Positions 35,528 to 44,537 of a stretch of 64,000 bases of DNA are shown here, in pieces. This DNA is from SHLQ01 sp047638715. GTDB lineage: Bacteria > Actinomycetota > Acidimicrobiia > Acidimicrobiales > SHLQ01. The notes below the pieces were generated by a model. It did no database searches. It saw only the letters and a program-made list of their open reading frames with translations, and was not told where the DNA came from. The DNA is taken from positions 25,039-89,038 of the forward strand of contig JBLIMK010000002.1 in the NCBI GenBank assembly GCA_047638715.1, in the 5' to 3' direction. The position numbers were made by a program, and so were the translations under genes. Positions within the stretch are counted from its first letter, which is position 1. Every line of letters starts with the position of its first letter.

Positions 35528-35707
35528 ATGGCAGTTCCAAAGAAGAAGACCTCAAAGTCCAAGAGCCGCAGCCGCAAGGCCTCGGCTTGGCGCATTCGTG
35601 CGACCGGCCGCTCCGATTGCCCACAGTGCGGCAGCGCCAAGCGCCCGCACACCGTGTGCAACAACTGCGGCCACTACGCAGGTCGCCAGGCCATCGAAGT
35701 TGACTGA
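35528..35707 (+). CDS. rpmF: 50S ribosomal protein L32
   Basis: This 59-residue basic protein starts MAVPKKKTSKSKSRSRKA, the usual L32 N-terminus, and has the zinc-binding pairs CPQC and CNNC separated by 12 residues. It is the zinc-containing form. The ATG at 35528 fits the family; an upstream GTG in frame at 35477 would add 17 unrelated residues. It sits between yceD and plsX, a widely conserved order linking ribosome and lipid synthesis genes. Confidence 0.96.
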   Translation: MAVPKKKTSKSKSRSRKASAWRIRATGRSDCPQCGSAKRPHTVCNNCGHYAGRQAIEVD

Positions 35708-35721
35708 TAGAGGAAATCGAC

Positions 35722-36708
35722 ATGTTGCCCATTGCCGTTGATGCAATGGGGGGCGACAACGCCCCGTCTGCAATCGTCACTGGAGCTCGCCGCGCGCTCG
35801 AAGAACGCGGCATCCCCGTCATCCTGGTTGGCCGTTCCGACGAGCTAGGCGACACCGGAGGCATCGAGGTAATCGAAGCGTCCGAAGTGATCGCGATGGA
35901 TGACGATCCGGGCACCAGTGTCCGAACGAGGAAGGATTCGTCGCTCGTACGCGCTGCTGAAGCAGTGCGCGACGGTCGGGCGTCTGCCATGGTCAGCGCG
36001 GGCAACACCGGCGCAACGATGGCGTCTGCACTTCTTCGGACCGGTCGCATCAAGGGCGTCTCCAGGCCCGCCATCGCTACGGCGATCCCCGGTCCGTCCG
36101 GACCGCCGACCGTTTTGCTCGACGCTGGGGCAAATGCCGAGTGCCGGGCCGAATGGCTGGTCCAATTCGCACAGATGGGCGCCGTCTTCTCTCGGGCACG
36201 TTTCGACGTCGATCGTCCCCGAATCGGGCTGCTATCGATCGGCGAGGAAGCGGGAAAGGGTTCCCCGCTCGTCAAAGAAGCTTGGGGTCTTCTCGATGCC
36301 ATTGATTGGTCCGCTCAAGGCGCCGAGTTCCTCGGCAATGTCGAGGGCCGCGATCTCATGGGTCCCGATGTCGATGTCGTCGTAACAGACGGCTTCACCG
36401 GAAATGTGGCTCTCAAGACGCTCGAAGGCGGGGCAAAGAACATCATCAATGCGCTGCTCGAGGCGTTCGGCTCGACACCGGAGGCACAGGCAGCGTCCGA
36501 GCAACTGCTGCCAACGCTCCTGCCGCTGTACAAGCGCTTCGACGCCGATAGCTACGGTGGCGCCATGCTGTTGGGCACGAAAGGCGTTTGTGTCATTAGT
36601 CATGGGTCCTCGGGCGACGAGGCGATGCTGAATGCGATTTCGGTGGCCAATGAGATGGTCCAAGGCGATGTAGTCGGAAAGATCCACCAGGCCGTCAACG
36701 GCGCCTGA
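35722..36708 (+). CDS. plsX: Phosphate acyltransferase PlsX
   Basis: This 328-residue protein makes acyl-phosphate from acyl-ACP, the first step of phosphatidic acid synthesis in most bacteria. It opens with PIAVDAMGGDNAP, a PlsX signature, followed by SAGNTGATMASAL, RPAIATAIP, LLSIGEEAGKG and VVTDGFTGNVALKTLEG. A ribosome-binding site AGAGGAA precedes ATG 35722. With the FakA-like kinase at 29 kb, both routes to acyl-phosphate seem available. acpP is downstream. Confidence 0.96.
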   Translation: MLPIAVDAMGGDNAPSAIVTGARRALEERGIPVILVGRSDELGDTGGIEVIEASEVIAMDDDPGTSVRTRKDSSLVRAAEAVRDGRASAMVSAGNTGATMASALLRTGRIKGVSRPAIATAIPGPSGPPTVLLDAGANAECRAEWLVQFAQMGAVFSRARFDVDRPRIGLLSIGEEAGKGSPLVKEAWGLLDAIDWSAQGAEFLGNVEGRDLMGPDVDVVVTDGFTGNVALKTLEGGAKNIINALLEAFGSTPEAQAASEQLLPTLLPLYKRFDADSYGGAMLLGTKGVCVISHGSSGDEAMLNAISVANEMVQGDVVGKIHQAVNGA

Positions 36709-36795
36709 GCCACATCAGCGGTTTCGTACACCGGTATCGCCGCAGTATTGATCGAATTCGATACAGTGCAGCGCGTACAGCTGAGGGAGCGCATC

Positions 36796-37074
36796 GTGTC
36801 AGGCGAACAAGCAACAATTGGACGTGACGAGGTTCTTGGCATCGTCCGTGACCGTCTCGCCGAGATTCTTGAGCTCGAACCTACCGATATCGGTGAAGGC
36901 GATTCCTTTCAAGACGACCTGGACGCAGACTCGCTCGCTCTGATCGAATTGGTCGAGGCCATCGAGGAAGAACTTGGCGAGCGTGGCGTGACGCTTCGTA
37001 TCGAAGACGACGATCTCGAAGACTTGAAGACGGTGCGCGACGCAGTCGATTACGTCGTCGGTCGTCTTGGCTGA
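36796..37074 (+). CDS. acpP: Acyl carrier protein
   Basis: This 92-residue acidic helical protein carries acyl chains on a phosphopantetheine attached to the serine in DLDADSLALIELVEAIEE. The neighbourhood plsX-acpP-rnc is classical. The GTG at 36796 has GAGGGAG upstream; a longer form from 36748 is possible but less likely. It overlaps the rnc start by eight bases. It has a somewhat extended N-terminus compared with the usual 77-80 residues. Confidence 0.93.
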   Translation: MSGEQATIGRDEVLGIVRDRLAEILELEPTDIGEGDSFQDDLDADSLALIELVEAIEEELGERGVTLRIEDDDLEDLKTVRDAVDYVVGRLG

Positions 37075-37777
37075 CCTTGCCTCAGACGGGGAACGATACC
37101 GCACGCTTTCAAACGCGCTCGGCTACTCATTCTCCGACGAAACCTTGCTCGACCTTGCCCTCACTCACCGCTCGTGGTGTGCCGAGAACGGCGATGTCGA
37201 GTCAAACGAACGTCTCGAATTTCTCGGCGACGCCGTACTCGGGTTGTCGATCACGGAGTCAATGTATGAGAGTCGACCCGAGCAACAGGAAGGCGATTTG
37301 GCAAAATCGCGAGCCGAGGTTGTCAGCACACCGAGCCTCGCTACCATCGCCCGCTCTTTGCACCTCGGCTCACTCGTGAAACTTGGCAAAGGTGAGATCC
37401 ACTCCGGTGGTCACGACAAGGACTCGATTCTTGCCGACGCAATGGAAGCCATATTCGCGGCCGTCTACGTCGACGCTGGCTGGGAGGCGGCTCGAGGTGT
37501 GGTGCTCAAACAACTCGAAGAAGCCGCAGCTCTGGCACAGACCGCCCCCGGGGAACGCGATTACAAGACCCGGCTACAAGAACTCGCGGCCGACAGCTCA
37601 TTGCCGGCGCCCGAGTACGAAATCTCTTCGAGCGGCCCAGACCACGGACGAACATTCGTCTCGACGGTTCGGGTTGGCCAAACGGTCGGTGAAGGCCGTG
37701 GAACATCGAAGAAACAAGCTCAACAACACGCTGCTGAGCAGGCTCTAGGCCTGCTCGATGCGGGGAGAACGCCCTGA
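37067..37777 (+). CDS. rnc: Ribonuclease III
   Basis: This 236-residue double-strand RNA endonuclease matures rRNA. ERLEFLGDAVLGLSITESMY is the family signature with its catalytic acids, DAMEAIFAAVYVDAGW supplies the second acidic cluster, and a double-stranded RNA-binding domain follows (DYKTRLQELAADS to TSKKQAQQHAAEQAL). The start appears to be a TTG at 37067 overlapping acpP; no ATG or GTG lies nearby in frame, so the start is uncertain by a few codons. The order rnc-fpg-smc matches other Actinobacteria. Confidence 0.95.
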   Translation: MADLASDGERYRTLSNALGYSFSDETLLDLALTHRSWCAENGDVESNERLEFLGDAVLGLSITESMYESRPEQQEGDLAKSRAEVVSTPSLATIARSLHLGSLVKLGKGEIHSGGHDKDSILADAMEAIFAAVYVDAGWEAARGVVLKQLEEAAALAQTAPGERDYKTRLQELAADSSLPAPEYEISSSGPDHGRTFVSTVRVGQTVGEGRGTSKKQAQQHAAEQALGLLDAGRTP

Positions 37778-37835
37778 GGGGGCGAGACTGCGATCGTGGA
37801 GGCATCTGCTGCCACGGCTCGCAGCGGAGGAAGTT

Positions 37836-38669
37836 ATGAAGGCTGAACTGCCAGAAATCGAAATGATGCGCCGCGACTTAGAGCGCGAAGTCGTAGGCCG
37901 CAAGGTCAAAGGGGCCGCTGCCGCGGGCATGTCCGTCCTGCCTCGATACAAGAATCGGAAGAGCTTCGCTTCACAGCTCGAGGGCGCCAAGATCACCGGC
38001 GTCGTGCGACAGGCCGATTTCCTTCTCTTTCCGCTCGATACCGAAGACATTCTCGTGATTCGTATGGGGAACGGGATGTTGCGCCGAAACGCAAACAAAG
38101 ACAAGGAAGAGAAGGGCACCGAGATCACGATCACGTTCACCCAAGGTGGACAGCTTCGTTTCATCGATGAGGACGGCACCGGCGAGGTCGCCGTGGTTCC
38201 CAAAGACGACATCATGAGCGAGTTCCCCGACCTCAACAATCCGGCACTCGATCCAATCGACACGCCGCTGGCGTGGCTGGCGTTTCGCGACCTGATCGAG
38301 TCGCACCCCACCACTCTGAAAGAGCTCCTGCTCGACGGCAAAGCGATCGTGGGCATCGGCTCGCTCTACGCCGACGAGGTGCTGTTCGACGCTGGTCTTC
38401 GCTACGACCGGCTTTCGACATCGCTCTCGACCCAGGAAGTGCGTCGTCTCTATCGCTCGTTGGTCGAGATACTTCACAACGTCATCAAGTACCGCGGCAC
38501 AACACTCGAAGACCGGCCATGGGCTGATGTCTTTGGCGAACCCGGCATCTTCGAACAGCATCTTCAGGTCTACGGGCGACTCGGCGCTCTCAGCCCGCGT
38601 TCGCGCACTCCGATCCAGAGGGCGAAATTTAAGGGTGAGTGGACCTACTTCTGCGAGACGCAGGTCTAG
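37836..38669 (+). CDS. Degenerate Fpg/MutM-family protein, probably not a glycosylase
   Basis: This 277-residue protein aligns along its length with formamidopyrimidine-DNA glycosylase. It has a helix-two-turn-helix at LLLDGKAIVGIGSLYADEVL and the tail LQVYGRLGAL. However, the N-terminus is MKAELPEIE rather than MPELPEVE, so the catalytic Pro2 is missing. RQADFLL replaces the RxxKYLL lysine, RMGNGM replaces HLGMSG, DEDGTG replaces DPRRFG, GIGSLYA replaces GxGNIYA, and the C-terminal zinc finger has lost its cysteines. A strong GGAGGA site fixes the ATG at 37836. It holds the fpg position between rnc and smc. Function unknown; DNA or rRNA binding without catalysis is possible. Confidence 0.85.
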   Translation: MKAELPEIEMMRRDLEREVVGRKVKGAAAAGMSVLPRYKNRKSFASQLEGAKITGVVRQADFLLFPLDTEDILVIRMGNGMLRRNANKDKEEKGTEITITFTQGGQLRFIDEDGTGEVAVVPKDDIMSEFPDLNNPALDPIDTPLAWLAFRDLIESHPTTLKELLLDGKAIVGIGSLYADEVLFDAGLRYDRLSTSLSTQEVRRLYRSLVEILHNVIKYRGTTLEDRPWADVFGEPGIFEQHLQVYGRLGALSPRSRTPIQRAKFKGEWTYFCETQV

Positions 38670-38743
38670 CCCGAGTTACATCGATGTAGTTCTTCGCGCT
38701 ACCGTGGGCGTTCGCGCCGCGGAACTTGCGCCAGGAGATCTCT

Positions 38744-41700
38744 GTGTATCTGAAATCGCTCACAATGAAGGGCTTCAAGTCCTTCGCTGACTCGGTTGAC
38801 CTACAACTCGAACCAGGCGTCACCGTCGTCGTCGGCCCCAACGGCAGTGGCAAGTCGAACGTTGTCGACGCCATTGCATGGGTGCTCGGGGCCCAGGCAC
38901 CGAGCTCGGTGCGATCGCAGAAGATGGACGATGTCATCTTTGCCGGCACATCGAAGCGCCCCGCTCTCGGGCGTGCCCAGGTGTCGCTCGTCATCGACAA
39001 CTCCGATGGTCAATTGCCAACCGATTTCAGCGAGGTCGAGATCACCCGAACGCTGTTCCGATCGGGCGAGAGCGAATACCTTCTCAATGGCGTGCCGTGT
39101 CGCCTCCTCGATATTCAAGACCTGCTCTCGGATTCTGGCGTCGGCCGTTCGCAACACGTCATTGTCAGCCAGGGCCAAATCGATGCGGTCCTCAATGCGC
39201 GTCCCGAGGAACGCCGACTGATCATCGAGGAAGCCGCCGGCGTTCTCAAGTTCCGTAAGCGCCGCGAGAAGGCGCAACGCCGGCTTGTCGCCACCGAAGC
39301 CAACCTGACCCGAATCCAAGACCTGCTACGCGAGGTTCGACGTCAACTGCGCCCGCTTGAGAAACAAGCCGATGCGGCCCGTCGACACGGCGATGTCGTA
39401 TCTGAGCTGCACGCCTGCCAGGTGTGGTTGGCCGGGCGCCAAGTCGAATCGCTGCGCAAGAAGATGAACACTCACTCGCAGAATCGACGCGACTTTGCAT
39501 CTCAAGATCGCGAGCTTCGTTCCTTGTTGTCCAGGCTCGACGTCGACATTATGGCGCTCGAGAGCGATCTGTCGGCCCAGGGAGCGGTCGATCTCGGCGA
39601 CGCGCTCGCTCGGCTCGAGGGGCTCAGCCAACGTGCTGGCGGGGCCGAAGATCTCTTAGGTGAGCGACTCAAAGGTATAGCTCGTGAACGTCAAGCAACG
39701 ATCGATGGCGATGTTGTCGCTGCGCTGCGGAGCGAAGCTGCCCAGCTGGGTGAGCAGCTGACAGAGGTCGATGCGAACGTTCTGGCGCTCGCGCCAGAAC
39801 AAGAAGAGCTCCTGCACAGCGAGCAAAGCCTCGCCGACGATCGCTCGACTTTCGAACTCGCACTGTCGTCGATGACCGGTGAAGGGGCCGAGGCCGCTGC
39901 AGCAGGTCGGGCCGCTGAGGTCCGCGGCGAGCTCGCTGCTTTGCGCAACTCGATTACAGCTGCGCAAAAGGAGCTTGCGCGAATCGCCGAGCGGACCACC
40001 GGGCTCGAAGCCCGCAAAGCCACTCTTGAAGATCGTGCAGTTAGCGAGCGAGACAAGCTCGACACCGCGGTGCAACGTGAGCAGGAGCTCGTCACCGCGG
40101 CCGACATCGCGGCTAGCGCACACCTCGACGCGCAGGAACGTCTCGCCGTACTTCGTGACGAGCGCGCTGAAGCAGACGCTGTCTGTCGTTCGGCTGAGGC
40201 GCGTGTGTCAGCGCTTGCCGAGGCGCTCGACTCGGCCCGCGCCGCAGCAGGTGCCGATGCGCTTGCCGGAGCGGAAGGTTTGGTGGGCACGCTTCTCGAC
40301 GTCATGTCGATCGCCCCCGGTTGGGAAGACGCGGTCGAAGCGGCTCTCGGGGAGGCACTCTCAGCAGTGGTTGTCGACTCATCCAAGGCAGCGCGCCGGG
40401 CGCTCGAGCTCTTCGAACAGGGTCGTGGAAGCGGCGCTGTCATTGCCCTCGACCCGATGCTTCCGCCAGCACTTCCGAGCGAGAACTCGATCCTGAACTA
40501 CGTCTCTCCGCTTCGCAGCGATGTTGCAGGGGTCCTCGGACGGCTTCTGGCCGACATCGACGCCGTCGAGGGCGATTGGCGTGACGCGCTCGATGCCTCT
40601 GTCGACTCGGGTCGTGTCGTCGTCACCAAGTCGGGCGATCGGATCGGTGGCGGACTGTGGCGAATCGGCACCAGCGGCGTCGGAGCAACTCGAGCCGCGC
40701 TCGATGAGGCCAAAGCCGCCTCGGCAGACGCTGCGAACCACCGCCGACGCTGTGATGAACAGTTGACATTGATTGCCGCGCAGGTCGAGACCTTACTCGC
40801 GACCGATCAACAGGCCGCAAGTGCGCTCGACGCGAACGACGCCGACCTGACGTCTACCACCGAGGCGCTCCATCAGATCGACGCTCAGACCCGCCAGATA
40901 ACTATCGAACAAGATGCCATGGCCTCCCAGCGCACCGAGCTTGGGGTCCGCTTCACCCGCGAGTCCTCCCGCGTCGGGGAACTTGAGAACCTGCTGCCCG
41001 GGCTCGAATCGGCTGAAGTCCAGTCGGCCGAACGGAATCGCGAGCTCGAAGTCACTCGTTCGAAACTTGCCGAGCGCTCCAGCATCGTGGGCGAACGGCG
41101 CACCGACTACGAAGTTCGCTCTGCGTCGCTCGAGGAGCGTCGTGGCGTGTTGCGTCGACGCCTTGGTGAAGTGCAGGATCGCCTGGAACGCCTGGCTGTC
41201 GAGCAGACTGAATCTGAAAGCAAGCGCCTCGTCCTAAACCGCACAGAAGGTCTGGCGCAACGGATCCAGGTGCTCCTCGCCGACACGATTGGTCATCTCG
41301 GTGTGCACCTCGACGGGCGCCGCGACGAACGTCGTGCCCAGTCTGCAATGGTTCGCGAGCTGACCGAGAAGCTCGATTCGATGCGTGCCGAGCGATCATC
41401 GACCGAGGTGCAGCTTCGCGAGCTGAGTGAACGCACGAACCGTATCGAGATCGAAGAGGCAGAGACTCGACTTCGGCTCGAGACCACGACCGAAATGCTG
41501 CGTCGTGACCTCGATGTCGATCCGCAGGGTGCACTCAGCGCACCACAGCCAGAACTATCGGAGAACGTGACGCCAGCCGCGCGAGCTCGGGAGCTCGAAC
41601 GCGACCTCAAGCTCATGGGGCCGATCAACCCTCTGGCATTGCAAGAGTTCGAAGCGCTCCAGGAACGGCACGAGTTTCTCAATGGCCAGCTCGAGGACAT

Positions 41701-42271
41701 TCGTTCCACGCGTCGCGAGCTCAACAAAGTGATCAAGGCAATCGATGAGGAAATCGTCACCGTATTCGCCTCGGCCTACGCTGATGTCGCCGACAACTTC
41801 ACCAGGTTGTTCGATCGACTGTTCCCTGGTGGCCAGGGCAGCCTTCGCCTCACCGACCCGGACAACCTTCTCGATACTGGCATCGAGGTCAGCGCGAAGC
41901 CATCGGGCAAGAACGTAAAGAAGCTGTCGCTTCTGTCGGGTGGCGAACGCTCGCTCACCGCCCTCGCCTTCCTGTTTGCCGTGTTCCGCAGCCGCCCGTC
42001 GCCGTTCTACATCATGGACGAGGTCGAGGCAGCTCTCGACGATGTGAACCTGCATCGTTTCCTGAGCCTGATCGACGAGTTCCGCTCCGAGGCACAGATG
42101 GTGATCGTCTCGCACCAGAAACGCACGATGGAGAGTGCTGACTCGTTGTACGGCGTCACGATGGAGTCAGGTGGCTCGTCTCGTGTCGTCAGCGAACGCT
42201 CCGAAGTCGAGCGAAACTTCGGCTCCGGACCAAAGCGCGACCCAGCACTTGCCGACTCACTTACGAAGTAG
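38744..42271 (+). CDS. smc: Chromosome segregation protein SMC
   Basis: This 1,175-residue SMC ATPase folds and segregates the chromosome. The head has VGPNGSGKSNVVDAIAWVLG (Walker A) at residues 33-52, and near the C-terminus LSLLSGGERSLTALAFLFAV (signature) with YIMDEVEAALDD (Walker B). Two coiled coils flank a hinge at about residues 500-650 (VGTLLDVMSIAPGWEDAVEA). GTG 38744 has AGGAG seven bases upstream and gives the usual start MYLKSLTMKGFKSF. It follows the Fpg-like gene by 74 bases. Confidence 0.96.
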   Translation: MYLKSLTMKGFKSFADSVDLQLEPGVTVVVGPNGSGKSNVVDAIAWVLGAQAPSSVRSQKMDDVIFAGTSKRPALGRAQVSLVIDNSDGQLPTDFSEVEITRTLFRSGESEYLLNGVPCRLLDIQDLLSDSGVGRSQHVIVSQGQIDAVLNARPEERRLIIEEAAGVLKFRKRREKAQRRLVATEANLTRIQDLLREVRRQLRPLEKQADAARRHGDVVSELHACQVWLAGRQVESLRKKMNTHSQNRRDFASQDRELRSLLSRLDVDIMALESDLSAQGAVDLGDALARLEGLSQRAGGAEDLLGERLKGIARERQATIDGDVVAALRSEAAQLGEQLTEVDANVLALAPEQEELLHSEQSLADDRSTFELALSSMTGEGAEAAAAGRAAEVRGELAALRNSITAAQKELARIAERTTGLEARKATLEDRAVSERDKLDTAVQREQELVTAADIAASAHLDAQERLAVLRDERAEADAVCRSAEARVSALAEALDSARAAAGADALAGAEGLVGTLLDVMSIAPGWEDAVEAALGEALSAVVVDSSKAARRALELFEQGRGSGAVIALDPMLPPALPSENSILNYVSPLRSDVAGVLGRLLADIDAVEGDWRDALDASVDSGRVVVTKSGDRIGGGLWRIGTSGVGATRAALDEAKAASADAANHRRRCDEQLTLIAAQVETLLATDQQAASALDANDADLTSTTEALHQIDAQTRQITIEQDAMASQRTELGVRFTRESSRVGELENLLPGLESAEVQSAERNRELEVTRSKLAERSSIVGERRTDYEVRSASLEERRGVLRRRLGEVQDRLERLAVEQTESESKRLVLNRTEGLAQRIQVLLADTIGHLGVHLDGRRDERRAQSAMVRELTEKLDSMRAERSSTEVQLRELSERTNRIEIEEAETRLRLETTTEMLRRDLDVDPQGALSAPQPELSENVTPAARARELERDLKLMGPINPLALQEFEALQERHEFLNGQLEDIRSTRRELNKVIKAIDEEIVTVFASAYADVADNFTRLFDRLFPGGQGSLRLTDPDNLLDTGIEVSAKPSGKNVKKLSLLSGGERSLTALAFLFAVFRSRPSPFYIMDEVEAALDDVNLHRFLSLIDEFRSEAQMVIVSHQKRTMESADSLYGVTMESGGSSRVVSERSEVERNFGSGPKRDPALADSLTK

Positions 42272-42313
42272 AGGTGCCCAGACCAGGCTTGGTCGTACAA
42301 GTACCGTGGACTT

Positions 42314-43003
42314 GTGCGAATCCTGGTAGTTGATGACGAGGTCGATCTGGCTGATGCGGTCGCGACGGGGCTGCGGCGAGAGGGTTATGCCGTCGACGTG
42401 GTCAACGGCGGTGCCGAAGCCCTCGATCGAGTCCAGTTCCAGCCCTATGATTTGATCTGCCTCGACCTCACGATGCCCGACGTCGATGGTCTTGAGGTCT
42501 GCACCCGTCTACGAGCGAATCCGCCGCCAACGGGTGCGCCAAGAATCTTGATGCTCACCGCGCGCGATGCGACCGATGAGCGCATTCTCGGGCTCGATTC
42601 GGGAGCGGACGACTACTTGATCAAACCGTTCGCTTTCGGCGAACTCTCTGCGCGGATCCGAGTTCTTCTGCGACGCGATGTCGATCATTCCTCGTCGATT
42701 CTCGAGGTCGGTACGTTGACTCTCGACACGGCGCGTCACGACGTCGCCAACGACGGAGCGGTGCTTGATTTGACGCCGAAGGAGTTTGCGCTACTCCGCT
42801 ATTTCATGACGCACGCCGGCCACGTCCTTAGCCAGGAACATTTGCTCGAGCATGTTTGGGACGAGAATGCCGATCCGTTCACGAACACGGTGCGGGTCAC
42901 CGTTGGCACGTTGCGACGCAAGCTCCATGGCGACTGCCAGGAGCCGCTCATCGAGACCGTGATCGGTGCGGGTTATCGCCTCATCGATCGGAAGTCGCTG
43001 TAG
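42314..43003 (+). CDS. OmpR-family response regulator
   Basis: This 229-residue regulator has a receiver domain with VVDDEVDLADAV acids, the phospho-acceptor aspartate in ICLDLTMPDVDGLEV, a threonine in MLTARDATDE and the lysine in YLIKPFAFGEL. The winged-helix output domain runs through DLTPKEFALLRYFMTHAG and NTVRVTVGTLRRKL. It is translated with the histidine kinase that follows, whose GTG overlaps its stop by one base. The target genes are not visible. Confidence 0.95.
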   Translation: MRILVVDDEVDLADAVATGLRREGYAVDVVNGGAEALDRVQFQPYDLICLDLTMPDVDGLEVCTRLRANPPPTGAPRILMLTARDATDERILGLDSGADDYLIKPFAFGELSARIRVLLRRDVDHSSSILEVGTLTLDTARHDVANDGAVLDLTPKEFALLRYFMTHAGHVLSQEHLLEHVWDENADPFTNTVRVTVGTLRRKLHGDCQEPLIETVIGAGYRLIDRKSL

Positions 43004-44400
43004 TGAGCATCGACAAGCCCGACGATCTGGGTTCGGTCACCGGCGAATTCCGTCCGCCCGAGGTCGCTGCGGCACGTCAGCGGCCCGTGCGTCGTCCAAT
43101 GAGTGTGGGAGCGAATACCGATCGGTTTTTACCGTCGTGGATCGGGTCGATCAGATTTCGCTTGGCGTTGCTGTACTCGGTGCTGCTGTTCGGGCTTGCT
43201 GCAATCGTCATCGGTGGTTTGTATGGCGGAATCAGTCGCGAGATCGGCGGCACGATTATGGAGGAACCTGGTTTCGATTTCATCATCCGCAATCCAGATG
43301 GCGGGCAAGCGGTGACTGTGAGAGCTCTGGCGGATTTCGAGGCGGAGGTCGACCGACAAGCCCTCGCCGACCTGCGGCGTTATTCCTTCGCCGCGCTCGG
43401 CTTGCTCTTCATCACGAGCTTGGCCGTGGGCTGGTATGTGGCCGGAATCGTATTGCGCCCGATCGAGCGGATTACTGCTGTCGCCCGATCGATCAACGCG
43501 ACGGATCTGACGAGGCGCATCAATCTCGCCGGGCCCGAGGACGAGCTCGGTCAGCTCGCGGGCACGTTCGATGACATGCTCGATCGGCTCGACATGGCCT
43601 TCAATGCACAGACTCGGTTCATTCATGAAGCGTCGCATGAGCTACGGAACCCCCTCGCTGTTATCCGAACCAACCTCGAGGTGACGCTCGGCGACCCGGA
43701 CGCGTCGGTCGAAGAACTTCGCCGGGTCGGACAGGTGGTGTCGCGGTCGGCCGACAGGATGGCCACGCTCGTCGACGATCTTCTCGATCACGCAAGAGAA
43801 GAGACTAGAGCCACCCAGGTCGAAGTCGTCGACCTCGCGGCTGTTGTTCACCATGTGGGCGAAGAGTTCGAGATTCCGGCCGCCGCAGATGGTGTGAGCC
43901 TGACCTCGGCGACCGAACCCGAGCTCCTGGTCGAGGGTGATCCGGTGGCGCTTCGACGTGCACTCGCGAACCTGCTGGCGAATGCGATTCGGCTCGCTCC
44001 CGAAGACACGGTCATCTCGATTCGGGCAGGCGCGGCCGAGGATTGGGTTTGGATGGGAGTGCAGGACCAGGGGCCTGGGCTTTCGCCGACCGACCAGCAG
44101 CGGGTCTTCCGACGTTTTTGGCGGGGCGACAACACGCAGAATATGAAGCGGGATGGGCGAAGTGGGCTCGGACTCGCGATCGTGAAACAGATAGCTGAGA
44201 CCCATGGCGGCACGGTCCGAGTCGAGTCTGAACTTGGCGAGGGATCGACATTCGTCATCTGGTTACCGGGCATCGGCGCAGGACCATCACCGTTCGGTCG
44301 CGGCGATATCGGCGATGAAGTTTCTGAAGAATCGACTGGCGGAGTGCCGCTGGACGCACAACATCCTTCGCTTACGGCCTCTTTATCCCCAGACGAATAA
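43003..44400 (+). CDS. Sensor histidine kinase
   Basis: This 465-residue kinase has a proline and arginine-rich cytoplasmic head, a membrane segment at about residues 50-72, a short extracytoplasmic loop of about 50 residues, a second segment at about 125-147, then HAMP, a HisKA dimerisation domain with HEASHELRNPLAV (phospho-histidine) and an ATPase domain with LANLLANAIRLAP, VQDQGPGLSP and RSGLGLAIVKQI. It would phosphorylate the adjacent OmpR-type regulator. The loop is small, so it may sense membrane or ion conditions. Confidence 0.94.
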   Translation: MSIDKPDDLGSVTGEFRPPEVAAARQRPVRRPMSVGANTDRFLPSWIGSIRFRLALLYSVLLFGLAAIVIGGLYGGISREIGGTIMEEPGFDFIIRNPDGGQAVTVRALADFEAEVDRQALADLRRYSFAALGLLFITSLAVGWYVAGIVLRPIERITAVARSINATDLTRRINLAGPEDELGQLAGTFDDMLDRLDMAFNAQTRFIHEASHELRNPLAVIRTNLEVTLGDPDASVEELRRVGQVVSRSADRMATLVDDLLDHAREETRATQVEVVDLAAVVHHVGEEFEIPAAADGVSLTSATEPELLVEGDPVALRRALANLLANAIRLAPEDTVISIRAGAAEDWVWMGVQDQGPGLSPTDQQRVFRRFWRGDNTQNMKRDGRSGLGLAIVKQIAETHGGTVRVESELGEGSTFVIWLPGIGAGPSPFGRGDIGDEVSEESTGGVPLDAQHPSLTASLSPDE

Positions 44401-44474
44401 GTTCACTCATGTACTGCTGGATCGGCGGGGTACTCCCCTCCGCCCTTCCGATTCAGCACGACGTCAGGGGCTTC

Positions 44475-44507
44475 GATGCCCGGCGGATCCGTCCTTCGCC
44501 GGGCATC
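44475..44507 (+). terminator. Strong hairpin between the kinase gene and ftsY
   Basis: GATGCCCGGCG and CGCCGGGCATC form a perfect 11-pair GC-rich stem with an 11-base loop, 74 bases after the kinase stop and 30 bases before the ftsY start. There is no T-run. It is the most stable hairpin seen in an intergenic region here and may end transcription or stabilise the message. Confidence 0.5.
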
Positions 44508-44537
44508 CTGCTCGTGCACCCATAAGATGAATCCGCT

